This document shows positions 20,190 to 27,533 of a DNA stretch of 33,521 nucleotides, piece by piece. How positions within the stretch are numbered: the stretch's first letter is position 1; the number at the start of each line of letters is the position of its first letter. The stretch spans positions 1-33,521 of the forward strand of contig JAITMS010000029.1 of NCBI GenBank assembly GCA_031277255.1. The letters run 5' to 3'. Position numbers and translations under genes: made by a program. The notes under the pieces were generated by a model. The model was not told the origin of the DNA and did no database searches. It worked only from the letters and a program-made list of their open reading frames with translations. The stretch comes from Azonexus sp. (GTDB taxonomy: Bacteria > Pseudomonadota > Gammaproteobacteria > Burkholderiales > Rhodocyclaceae).

Positions 20190-21068
20190 ATGATCATCAA
20201 TAAAGGCAACATGGATAACCTGTTCACCGGCTACAAGGCCGCGTTCAACACGGGTTTTCGTTCGGCGCAGCCGATGTACGAGAAGGTGGCGACGGTGGTG
20301 CCGTCGAACAACGCTTCGGAAGATTACGCCTGGCTCGGCCAGTTTCCCAAGCTGCGCGAATGGATCGGCGACCGCGCCCTCAAGGACATGACGGCGCAGA
20401 AGTACAACATCAAGAACAAGCGGTACGAGAGCACCGTTGCCGTACAGCGTGAGGACATCGAGCGCGACAACTACTGCATCTACGCGCCCTTGATGCAGGA
20501 GATGGGCTATGCCGCCGCCACTCACCCGGACGAATTGATTTTCGCCTTGCTCGCCGCAGGCTTCACTGCCGAGTGCTACGACGGCCAGCCGTTTTTCGAT
20601 ACCGATCACCCGGTAGGCGGGGTTTCCGTCAGCAACTTCGGCGGCGGCTCCGGCACGCCCTGGTTCCTGCTCGACACCCGCCGCCCCCTGAAGCCGCTGA
20701 TCTTCCAGAAAGAGAAGGACTATCAGCTGCTGGCCATGACCGACGAGCGTGACGAGGCCGTCTTCATGCGCGGCGAGTACCGTTACGGCGTTGATGCTCG
20801 CGGCAATGTCGGCTTCGGCTTCTGGCAGCAGGCGCACGCCAGCCGCGAGGCGCTCAACGCCGCCAATTTCGACGCCGCCATCGCCGCCATGATCGCGCAG
20901 AAATCGGACGAAGGTCGGCCCCTCGGTATTGCCCCCAACCTTCTGGTGGTCGGCCCCGCCGACCGCGCCGCCGCCCGCGCCCTGATCGAAGCCGAAACAC
21001 TGGCCTCCGGGGCTTCCAACACCAATTTCAAGGCGGTCGAACTGTTCGTCTGCCCGTGGCTGGTTTGA
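20190..21068 (+). CDS. Major head protein (Mu gpT)
   Basis: 292 aa, ATG at 20190 after AGGAGAAGG. The start MIINKGNMDNLFTGYKAAFN and the stretch SNNASEDYAWLGQFPKLREW are hallmarks of the Mu gpT family, and the length is normal. It builds the icosahedral capsid after assembly on the scaffold encoded just upstream. It is the most strongly recognisable late gene here. Confidence 0.95.
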   Translation: MIINKGNMDNLFTGYKAAFNTGFRSAQPMYEKVATVVPSNNASEDYAWLGQFPKLREWIGDRALKDMTAQKYNIKNKRYESTVAVQREDIERDNYCIYAPLMQEMGYAAATHPDELIFALLAAGFTAECYDGQPFFDTDHPVGGVSVSNFGGGSGTPWFLLDTRRPLKPLIFQKEKDYQLLAMTDERDEAVFMRGEYRYGVDARGNVGFGFWQQAHASREALNAANFDAAIAAMIAQKSDEGRPLGIAPNLLVVGPADRAAARALIEAETLASGASNTNFKAVELFVCPWLV

Positions 21069-21079
21069 GGGGGTGGATC

Positions 21080-21388
21080 ATGGCCGCTAAAAAAACGGAT
21101 ACGCCCAAGACCCTTTCTCCCGTAACCCTCTCCCCCGACCCCTCTCCCGCAAGCGGGAGAGGGGGGCAACCAACTGGGGAGGCGACGGCTGAAAATGCCG
21201 CCGCGCCGCCGTCCGACGAAATCAAGGCTGATCGCCTGCTGGTGCGCTCCAGCGTCGAAGGCTTCCGGCGCGGCGGTCGCGCCTGGTCAAAGGCGGAAAC
21301 CGAAGTCAGCGCCGCCGATTTCACCGCCGAGCAGCTTCGCCAGATCATGGCCGAACCCCGCCTGACTGTTCAGAAGACAGAGGACTGA
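21080..21388 (+). CDS. FluMu-type head-associated protein (gp35-like)
   Basis: 102 aa from the ATG at 21080. The C-terminal half (LLVRSSVEGFRRGGRAWSKA, then FTAEQLRQIMAEPRLTV) matches the FluMu N-terminal domain of gp35-like proteins, which lie after the major head gene in Mu-like phages. Residues ~14-30 come from a REP-like repeat. The last residues, QKTED and stop, are supplied by the left arm of GACAGAG element copy 2, so the native C-terminus has probably been replaced. Confidence 0.78.
   Translation: MAAKKTDTPKTLSPVTLSPDPSPASGRGGQPTGEATAENAAAPPSDEIKADRLLVRSSVEGFRRGGRAWSKAETEVSAADFTAEQLRQIMAEPRLTVQKTED
21126..21167. repeat. REP-like palindrome in the gp35-like gene
   Basis: CCCTCTCCC then CCCCTCTCCCGCAAGCGGGA with the closing GAGGGG arm. 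It is read in frame near the N-terminus. Confidence 0.85.
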
Positions 21389-21610
21389 AGACAGAAGACA
21401 GAAAGGTAATCAGTGAACAGTCATCAGAAAATTTCCGCTGGCTTCGGCCCTCTCTCTTATCCTCTCTCCCGCAAGCGGGAGAGAGGGAGCATTTGCCTCC
21501 CCTCTCCCACTCGTGGGAGAGGGGCGGGGGAGAGGGTTCCAGCGCCGATCAACAGACAACAGACGACAGACCACCCCTCTGTCCTCTGTCATCCGTCCTC
21601 TGTCCTCTGA
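21369..21610. repeat. GACAGAG-unit inverted element, copy 2, with nested REP pair
   Basis: The left arm from TTCAGAAGACAGAGGACTG contains the stop codon of the gp35-like gene. It is followed by GAAAGGTAATCAGTGAACAG, then a double REP-like repeat (21448-21537), then the right arm with CCTCTGTCCTCTGTC and a final CTGTCCTCTGA directly before the ATG at 21612. The following gene has no Shine-Dalgarno. Confidence 0.82.
21448..21537. repeat. Double REP-like repeat nested in element copy 2
   Basis: CTCTCTCCCGCAAGCGGGAG and CCCTCTCCCACTCGTGGGAG with their closing arms, joined by GCATTTGCCT. It is the same layout as 7611-7696. In copies 3 and 4 the same interior position is occupied by a different sequence. 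Confidence 0.86.
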
Positions 21611-21611
21611 C

Positions 21612-22118
21612 ATGTACGCCACCGCCGCCGATCTCATCGCCCGCTTCGACCCGGAAGAAATCGCCCAGCGCGCCGACCGCAGCCTGCCGCGCCGCGTGAC
21701 CGGGGCGATGCTGGCGGTGGCGGCCACGGGCGGCGACCTCACGGTCTACACGCCGGAAGAACAGGCAGCGGTGGCTGGGGTGTTGGCACGGGTAGAGCAA
21801 GCGATAGAAGAAGCCCAGAGCGAGGTCGACGGCTATGTCGCCACGCGCTACCAGACGCCGCTCAAGCCGGTGCCGCTGGTCATCGCCCGCTTGACCTGCG
21901 ATCTGGCCCGCTACCACCTCTACGACGATCAACTGACCGAGGTGCTGGAAAAACGTCACAACGCCGCCCTCACCGTGCTGCGCGACATCGCCTCTGGCAA
22001 GTTGAGCCTCGGTACGGATGCCTCTGGCGATAGCGCCGCGCCATCGGCAGGCGGCCTGGTCGAGGTCGCGGGGCCGGAACGCCTGTTTGCCCGCCGCACC
22101 CAGGGGGGGATGTTGTAA
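21612..22118 (+). CDS. DUF1320 family protein (Mu gp36)
   Basis: 168 aa from MYATAADLIARFDPEEIAQR. The DUF1320 pattern is clear (LARVEQAIEEAQSEVDGYVA, then CDLARYHLYDD). It is a head-tail joining region protein in Mu-like phages. The open frame extends upstream through repeat sequence, but the ATG at 21612 matches the family start. No Shine-Dalgarno: the ATG directly follows the pyrimidine-rich right arm of element copy 2. The stop overlaps the next ATG. Confidence 0.88.
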   Translation: MYATAADLIARFDPEEIAQRADRSLPRRVTGAMLAVAATGGDLTVYTPEEQAAVAGVLARVEQAIEEAQSEVDGYVATRYQTPLKPVPLVIARLTCDLARYHLYDDQLTEVLEKRHNAALTVLRDIASGKLSLGTDASGDSAAPSAGGLVEVAGPERLFARRTQGGML

Positions 22119-22609
22119 TGGATGTCGGCATCCAGATCGACGATGCCGCCATCAAGGCCGGTCTGACCCGCCTGGCGGCGCTGGGCCGCGATCTGCGCCC
22201 GGTCATGGCGGGCATCGCCGCCATCGGCGAAGCCGCCACAAGGCTGCGGTTTCATACCGAAACCGGGCCGGATGGCGTCAAGTGGCAGCCGAGCCTGCGG
22301 GCGCAAATCAGCGGCGGGCGCACCTTGACCAAAGACGGACATCTCGGCGATTCGGTTTCAGCCAGCCACAGCGCGGATTTTGCCGAGTGGGGCGTCAACC
22401 GCCCCTACGCCGCCATCCATCAATTCGGCGGCGTGATTCGCCCGAAGAAGAAGGCGGCGCTGCGTTTTGCGCTGGCAGGCGGCGGCTTCGCCACCGTCAA
22501 GTCGGTCAACATGCCCGCCCGTCCCTACCTTGGTCTCAGTGATGAAGATCGGCAGAGCATTCTGGCCCTCATCACCACCCACATCGAAGGGGCCGCTCAT
22601 GCTGGCTGA
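22118..22609 (+). CDS. Phage virion morphogenesis protein (gpG/tail-completion type)
   Basis: 163 aa, MDVGIQIDDAAIKAGLTRLA onward. It includes the GPDGVKWQPSL and RPYAAIHQFGG stretches of the phage virion morphogenesis (Phage_tail_S) family, to which Mu gpG belongs. Members are needed to complete heads or tails. In Mu, G lies just after F; here F is far away on the left operon and this gene is downstream of gp36. Confidence 0.88.
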   Translation: MDVGIQIDDAAIKAGLTRLAALGRDLRPVMAGIAAIGEAATRLRFHTETGPDGVKWQPSLRAQISGGRTLTKDGHLGDSVSASHSADFAEWGVNRPYAAIHQFGGVIRPKKKAALRFALAGGGFATVKSVNMPARPYLGLSDEDRQSILALITTHIEGAAHAG

Positions 22610-23198
22610 ATGCGAAGACGGCCTCATCGCCCTGATCAAGAACGCCCCGCTGGGTCAGCGCCTGGCCGTGGTCGGCGCGCTGCCGGGCGTCGATGGCGAG
22701 GCGCTGGTGCGCCGCTTCGGGGCCGAAGCCCCGGCGGTCTACATCGCCCCCGGCCAGATCGAGGTCAAGGAAGGCGCATGCCGCCTCTATTTTGCTCTCG
22801 GCTGCGTCGCCAGAAACAGCCGGGGCCAGGAAGCGGCGCGGAAGGGTGACGGCATGGCCATCGGCCTCTACCAGATGGTCGAGGCCGTGGCCGCGCTGGC
22901 CGACTGCGCCACGGCGGGTGGCATCAACTGGAGCGTAGTCGGCATCGACTATCTGAACGAGGCGACGCTGGCCGATAACCAGTTGCATGTGGCCGTTGTG
23001 CGCCTCGTTTCATCGGGCTGGATTCTGCTGCCCCCGGCGCTGGACGAAACGGCGCTGGCGGCGTTCAAGGTGTTCCGCGAGTCAACCGACATCGAGCCTC
23101 ACGAAGGCCAGGCGGAACATCGAAAGTGGGCGGGCGACCCGCCCGACCACACCACGAGCGCCCCGGATGTTGCCGGAGCCGTGATTCTTCAGGAGTAA
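22599..23198 (+). CDS. DUF1834 family protein (Mu gp37)
   Basis: 199 aa from an ATG at 22599 overlapping the preceding gene by 11 bp. MLAECEDGLIALIKNAPLGQ and the central LYFALGCVARNSRGQEAARK fit DUF1834. It belongs to the neck/tail-completion set that precedes the sheath in Mu-like phages. The C-terminal ~30 residues are Pro/His/Glu-rich. Confidence 0.86.
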   Translation: MLAECEDGLIALIKNAPLGQRLAVVGALPGVDGEALVRRFGAEAPAVYIAPGQIEVKEGACRLYFALGCVARNSRGQEAARKGDGMAIGLYQMVEAVAALADCATAGGINWSVVGIDYLNEATLADNQLHVAVVRLVSSGWILLPPALDETALAAFKVFRESTDIEPHEGQAEHRKWAGDPPDHTTSAPDVAGAVILQE

Positions 23199-23200
23199 CC

Positions 23201-23404
23201 ATGATCGTCATCGCCACCCCTGTAAACAATGCCCGCGTCAGAAAACCCGACGGGCAAATTCTCAAACCCGCCGGTGAGCGCGTCCTGCGCAGTTCTTACT
23301 GGCTGCGCCGCGAACAAGACGGCGACGTGCGCCTTCAGGTATCAGATGCCCCCGCCCCGGCCCTCCCCCGTGAACGGGGGAAGGGGAAAACCGCTGATAC
23401 CTGA
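23201..23404 (+). CDS. DUF2635 family protein (Mu gp38)
   Basis: 67 aa, ATG at 23201 preceded by AGGAGTAACC. NNARVRKPDGQILKPAGERV then YWLRREQDGDV is the DUF2635 pattern. It lies immediately before the sheath, as gp38 does in Mu. The last ~15 residues (PALPRERGKGKTADT) come from a REP-like repeat that replaces or extends the native end. Confidence 0.84.
   Translation: MIVIATPVNNARVRKPDGQILKPAGERVLRSSYWLRREQDGDVRLQVSDAPAPALPRERGKGKTADT
23349..23386. repeat. REP-like repeat at the end of the gp38-like gene
   Basis: CCCTCCCCCGTGAACGGGGG with AAGGGG after it: a variant stem of the same family. It is read in frame. Confidence 0.75.
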
Positions 23405-23439
23405 TCCCCGATCCCTGAACCTCTCCCCTGGAGCCTGAG

Positions 23440-24918
23440 ATGCCCGACAACATTACCTTTCTCACCATTCCCACCGACTGGCGCATTCCCGGCGCCTGGC
23501 TGGAAATCGACCACAGCGGCGCGGTGCGCGGTCTGCCCGACATGGAGCGCCGGGTGCTGCTGCTTGGCCAGCGCCTGCCCACCGGCACGGTGGCTGCGGG
23601 CAAGCTCACCCGCGTCAGCCGCGAGGTCGACGGCGTCAATTACTTCGGGCGCGGCTCGATGCTGGCGCAGATGATCCCGGCGGCGCTGAAGGCGCACCCG
23701 ACGGCGGACATGTGGGCGCTGGCCCTGGATGACGCCGAGTTCGGCGTCGCCGCCAGCGGCAGCGTCAGCCTCGTCGGCGCGCCAGAGGAAGCTGGAACGC
23801 TCAACCTCTACATCGGCGGGCAGCCGGTACGGATCGCGGTGGCGGCCAATGCCACGGGCGAGACGCTGGCCAGCGATCTCTCGGATGCCATCAACGCCCG
23901 CCCCGATCTGGCCGTGACCGCCAGCGCCGCCGCCGAGGTGGTGACGCTCACCGCCCGCCACAAGGGGGCCGAAGGCAACGGCATCGACCTGCGCCTTAAT
24001 TACTACACTGGCGAGACCACGCCAGCGGGCCTGGCCGTCACGCTCACGCCGCTCTTGGGCGGCTCCGGCAACCCGGACGTGCTGGAAGCCATCGCCGCCA
24101 TGAGCAGCGGCGCGTTCTACACCATCGTCATGGCGTGGACGGATCAGCCCAACGTCGCCGCCATTGAAAATGAATTGCAAGGGCGCTGGGGCGGGCTGGA
24201 CATGCGCACCGGCCACAGCTTCGGCTGCCTCTCCGGTAATTTTTCCAAGCTGGCCGCCTACGGCGCGGTGCGCAACAGCCCGCACACCAGCTTTGTCGGC
24301 CTCAAGGGCTGCCCGACCCTGCCTTGGGTGGTGGCGGCGCAATTTGCCGCCGCCGTTGAAAACTCCGGGGCCAACGACCCGGCCATTCCCTTCCGGGGCC
24401 TCGCCCTGCCCGACGTGCTGGCCCCCGCCGAGGCCGACCGCTTCACCGACGCCGAGAGGAACCTGCTGCTGCATGACGGCATCAGCACCATCATCTTCGA
24501 CCCGGCGGGCAGCGCGATGGTCGAGCAGGTCATCACCACCTACCAGAGCAACAGCTTCGGCATGGATGATCGGAGCCTCCTGAAGCTCAACACCAAGTGG
24601 ACGGTCGATTACCTGCGCTACGTTTTCCGCTTTGCCGTGGCCCGCGACTACCCGGCGCACAAGCTGGCGGGCGACGACGTGCTGCAACGCATCAGTCCAG
24701 GACAGAAGATCGCCACGCCCAAGTTGATCCGTAACACGCTGATCGCGGCGGCCAGCCAACTGGAGCGCGTCGGCCTCCTTGAAGACATCGCCCAGTTCAA
24801 ACGCGACCTCATCGTGCTGCGCTCGGAAGCCGATGAGTGCCGCGTCAACGCGGTGTTGCCGCCGAACGTCGTCAATCAGTTCGACGTCTTCGCCGCCGCC
24901 GTCAAGTACATTCTGTGA
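23440..24918 (+). CDS. Tail sheath protein (Mu gpL)
   Basis: 492 aa. MPDNITFLTIPTDWRIPGAW and the long region with AIAAMSSGAFYTIVMAWTDQ and NSFGMDDRSLLKLNTKWTVD are typical of Mu-like sheaths. It polymerises around the tail tube and contracts at infection, so the particle is a myovirus. Tube, chaperone and tape-measure genes follow in standard order. A 35-base gap with GGAGCCTGAG gives the ribosome-binding site. Confidence 0.95.
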   Translation: MPDNITFLTIPTDWRIPGAWLEIDHSGAVRGLPDMERRVLLLGQRLPTGTVAAGKLTRVSREVDGVNYFGRGSMLAQMIPAALKAHPTADMWALALDDAEFGVAASGSVSLVGAPEEAGTLNLYIGGQPVRIAVAANATGETLASDLSDAINARPDLAVTASAAAEVVTLTARHKGAEGNGIDLRLNYYTGETTPAGLAVTLTPLLGGSGNPDVLEAIAAMSSGAFYTIVMAWTDQPNVAAIENELQGRWGGLDMRTGHSFGCLSGNFSKLAAYGAVRNSPHTSFVGLKGCPTLPWVVAAQFAAAVENSGANDPAIPFRGLALPDVLAPAEADRFTDAERNLLLHDGISTIIFDPAGSAMVEQVITTYQSNSFGMDDRSLLKLNTKWTVDYLRYVFRFAVARDYPAHKLAGDDVLQRISPGQKIATPKLIRNTLIAAASQLERVGLLEDIAQFKRDLIVLRSEADECRVNAVLPPNVVNQFDVFAAAVKYIL

Positions 24919-24928
24919 GGAGTTAACA

Positions 24929-25285
24929 ATGAGCAATCAGATCACCGGGCGCGTCGCCATCATGGTCAAGGGGTCGCGGGTGGCCTCAAAAGAAGGCGCG
25001 ACCTTGAAATTCTCCGATGTCGAACGCGAAGGCATCGCGGGCGACGGCGGCGTGCTGGGCTATGCCGAAAAAACGGCAATCCCCGAAATCGAATGCACGG
25101 TCGCCCACTCAGCCACCACGCGCCTCTCTGATTTTCAGGCAATGACCGACGAGACGGTGTCATTCGATGCCGACACCGGCACCAGTTATGTGCTCTCGAA
25201 CGCCTGGTGCACCGGGGCGCTGGAGCTTTCCAAGGGCGAACTGAAACTCAAGTTTCAGGGCATCAAGTGTGAGGAGGTGGGCTGA
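24929..25285 (+). CDS. Tail tube protein (Mu gpM)
   Basis: 118 aa from the ATG at 24929 after GAGGAGTTAACA. MSNQITGRVAIMVKGSRVAS and the later LSNAWCTGALELSKGELKLK fit the Mu-type tail tube family. It forms the inner tube within the sheath. The stop overlaps the next ATG by one base. Confidence 0.93.
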   Translation: MSNQITGRVAIMVKGSRVASKEGATLKFSDVEREGIAGDGGVLGYAEKTAIPEIECTVAHSATTRLSDFQAMTDETVSFDADTGTSYVLSNAWCTGALELSKGELKLKFQGIKCEEVG

Positions 25286-25605
25286 TGAAAACCGTGATCG
25301 GAACCTTGCCCCACGGCCTCATCATCAACGGCCAGGCAGAGCGCGAGTTCGAGATGAAGGAAGCCAGCACCGGCGACCTGTTCGACGCCGAAATGGAGGC
25401 CGGTGTCGACCGGCCGCTCACCTTCAACGGCCAGTTGATGATCTTGCAGCTCACCCGCATCGGCAGCTTCAAGGGGCCGTTTACCCTCAACATGCTGCGC
25501 GGCCTCAAAACCGCCGACTACCGCGCCTTGCGCAAGGCCCAGGGCGAACTGGAAGCGGATGACAGCATGGGGGAAGCCAGCGGGAGCGCCGGGCCAGCCT
25601 CTTGA
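25285..25605 (+). CDS. Tail assembly chaperone, short form (Mu gp41)
   Basis: 106 aa, MKTVIGTLPHGLIINGQAER onward, matching the Mu gp41 tail assembly family; the order after the tube gene is as in Mu. The 3' part contains ATGGGGGAA in the zero frame (ATG GGG GAA, 25567-25575), a candidate slip site for the longer form below. It helps load the tape measure protein during tail assembly. Confidence 0.88.
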   Translation: MKTVIGTLPHGLIINGQAEREFEMKEASTGDLFDAEMEAGVDRPLTFNGQLMILQLTRIGSFKGPFTLNMLRGLKTADYRALRKAQGELEADDSMGEASGSAGPAS

Positions 25606-25724
25606 ACAAGGTGCTGCTGCTGGCCATGAAGACCGGCTGGAGCCGCGCCGAAATCCTGTCGCTCCCGATCGGGGAGTTCAACCATTACCTGCAAATCCTC
25701 ACCGCGCCCGGCGCGGGCGGCTAA
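25563..25724 (+). CDS. Tail assembly chaperone, -1 frame extension (gp41/42 type)
   Basis: The -1 frame relative to gp41 is open only from 25563 to the stop at 25722-25724. It encodes ERRASLLNKVLLLAMKTGWS, then RAEILSLPIGEFNHYL, which looks like genuine conserved chaperone sequence. It has no good start of its own: TTG 25602 overlaps the gp41 stop without a Shine-Dalgarno. The window for shifting is 25563-25605, and GGGGGAA at 25569-25575 is the best slip site. Frameshifted tail chaperones are the rule between tube and tape measure genes in long-tailed phages. The exact site is inferred. Confidence 0.75.
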   Translation, partial: QHGGSQRERRASLLNKVLLLAMKTGWSRAEILSLPIGEFNHYLQILTAPGAGG

Positions 25725-25727
25725 TCT

Positions 25728-27533
25728 ATGGCGAACGATCTCTCTCTTGCCCTCAGACTCCAGGCCGACGCCACCCGCTTCGTCGCCGGGCTGCGCGAGG
25801 GCGAAACCGGCGTGCGCGGCTTTACCGATAAAACCGGCAACGCCATCTCCCGCCTGAAACAGCAGCTCGCCGCACTCGGCGTCTCGGCTGCCGTGGCCGC
25901 CACGCTGCGCTCATCGGCGCGGCTGGATAAAGATTTCGCCCGCCTGGGCTTGGCCGCCAGCATGTCGCGGGGCGAGGTCGAGCAACTGCGCGACGCCTTG
26001 CAGCGCATGGCCGGAGCAAGCGGGCAGTCGCTGGACGATCTGAGGGCCGGGGCCAATACCGCCATCGAGGAAGGGCTGCGCTTCAGGGAAATCGTGCCGG
26101 TGATGGATGCCGCCAACAAGGCGATGGCGGTGACCGGCATCGGCGCTGACGATGTGGTCGGCAGCCTCGCCGAACTCTCGGACGCCTGGCAGTTCGATCT
26201 CGCCAAACCCGGAGAGGCGCTGGCCCTGCTCGACAAAATGACGGTGGCCGGAGAGATCGGCGAGGCCAAATTCAATCACCTGGGCGGCATCCTCAATCAG
26301 GTCGGCTTGAACGCCGCCGCTGCCGGGATGGACGTGAACCACACGCTGGGGCTGATCGAGGCGCTGTCCAAGGTCGAAGGCTCGCCCATGCGGGTCGGCG
26401 CCATGATGAGCCGCCTGATCGACATCGACCAGATCAAAACGGCGGCGGAAATGAGCAGTGTCAAGTTGTTTGACCCGCTCACCAAAAAACAGCGCGACCC
26501 GCTGGCCATCCTGCGCGACATCAAAAAAGAGTACGACAAGCTCGGCACCGACAAGGCCCGCGCCGAGTTTCTGCACAAGGGCTTTGGCGCTGCCGACGCC
26601 CGCACCACCAAGGCGCTGGGCCAGGTCTTCGGCGGCGACATGCTCGATCAGGTCGATGACTTTGCCGCCAAAATCGCCGACGCGGGCGGCGCGCTGGAAA
26701 AAAAACTGCCCGAAGCCATCAACAACGCCGCCGACCAGAGCGCCCGGCTCAAGAACCTGCTCGGCGCGGCGGCGGATGATTTTGTGAGACCCATCAACGA
26801 AGCCATCAACAAGACCATCCAGTACGGCCTCAACAAGAAAGAAGACGGCGGGCTGGGGCTGGATGGCAAAGACCTGATCGTTGGCGGCGCGGCCACCGCC
26901 GCCGGGCTGTGGGGCTTGTCCAAACTGGGCGGCAAGGCCGTACAGAAGCTCCTGGGCGGCGCGGCGGACACGGCGGTGGGGGTGGCCGAAGGCAAGGCGT
27001 TGGAAGCCGCCGCCGGGGTGACGCCGGTGTTCGTGGTCAATATGCCGGACAGCCTGGGCGGCGCTGGCGGTCTGGCTGATCTGGCCGGGGCTGGCGCGGG
27101 CGCGGCGGGCGGGGCCGGTCGGCTGGCCCGCACGGTCGGCGGCGCGCGGGTGTTGGGGGCAATGGCCAGCACCCTGCCGCTCTCGGCCTGGGGTTCGATG
27201 GGCGCGGCGGGGCTGGGCACAGCGGCGGCAGGCGTGACGGCAGCGGGCGCGGTGGGCTATGGGGCCGGTACCCTGCTTTACAAAGGGGCGCTGGAAGGCA
27301 CCAGCGGCGCCGACAAAATCGGCGAATCGGTGGCCCGCGTGCTGGCCTTGTTCGGCAACGAAGAAGCCAAGCGGTCGCTGGCGATCAACGAGCAGATCAA
27401 GAACACCGAGATCGGCGGCAAGGTCAACATCACCGTCAGCCAGGAAGGCCGCGTGACGGGCGTCAGCGCCCAGAGCGCCAACCGCAATGTGCCGCTGTCG
27501 GTCGACGGTGGCCTCTCGATGGTGGGGCCATGA
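25728..27533 (+). CDS. Tail tape measure protein (Mu gp42)
   Basis: 601 aa. The N-terminal part (LALRLQADATRFVAGLREGE, then FTDKTGNAISRLKQQLAALG) and the central phage-minor-tail region (GLIEALSKVEGSPMRVGAMM) are typical. Residues ~380-520 are Gly/Ala-rich and hydrophobic, likely membrane-active. It sets tail length and is ejected at infection. It is short for a tape measure, which would give a tail on the scale of Mu or shorter. The stop overlaps the next ATG (ATGA). Confidence 0.93.
   Translation: MANDLSLALRLQADATRFVAGLREGETGVRGFTDKTGNAISRLKQQLAALGVSAAVAATLRSSARLDKDFARLGLAASMSRGEVEQLRDALQRMAGASGQSLDDLRAGANTAIEEGLRFREIVPVMDAANKAMAVTGIGADDVVGSLAELSDAWQFDLAKPGEALALLDKMTVAGEIGEAKFNHLGGILNQVGLNAAAAGMDVNHTLGLIEALSKVEGSPMRVGAMMSRLIDIDQIKTAAEMSSVKLFDPLTKKQRDPLAILRDIKKEYDKLGTDKARAEFLHKGFGAADARTTKALGQVFGGDMLDQVDDFAAKIADAGGALEKKLPEAINNAADQSARLKNLLGAAADDFVRPINEAINKTIQYGLNKKEDGGLGLDGKDLIVGGAATAAGLWGLSKLGGKAVQKLLGGAADTAVGVAEGKALEAAAGVTPVFVVNMPDSLGGAGGLADLAGAGAGAAGGAGRLARTVGGARVLGAMASTLPLSAWGSMGAAGLGTAAAGVTAAGAVGYGAGTLLYKGALEGTSGADKIGESVARVLALFGNEEAKRSLAINEQIKNTEIGGKVNITVSQEGRVTGVSAQSANRNVPLSVDGGLSMVGP

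Noticed and set aside
19662..20837. 391-codon antisense frame over scaffold and major head genes
   Set aside because: Antisense to strongly identified head genes; no domain.
23335..24936. 533-codon antisense frame over the tail sheath gene
   Set aside because: Sheath identity is clear on the plus strand. The antisense frame has only composition-driven His/Gly/Arg-rich sequence.
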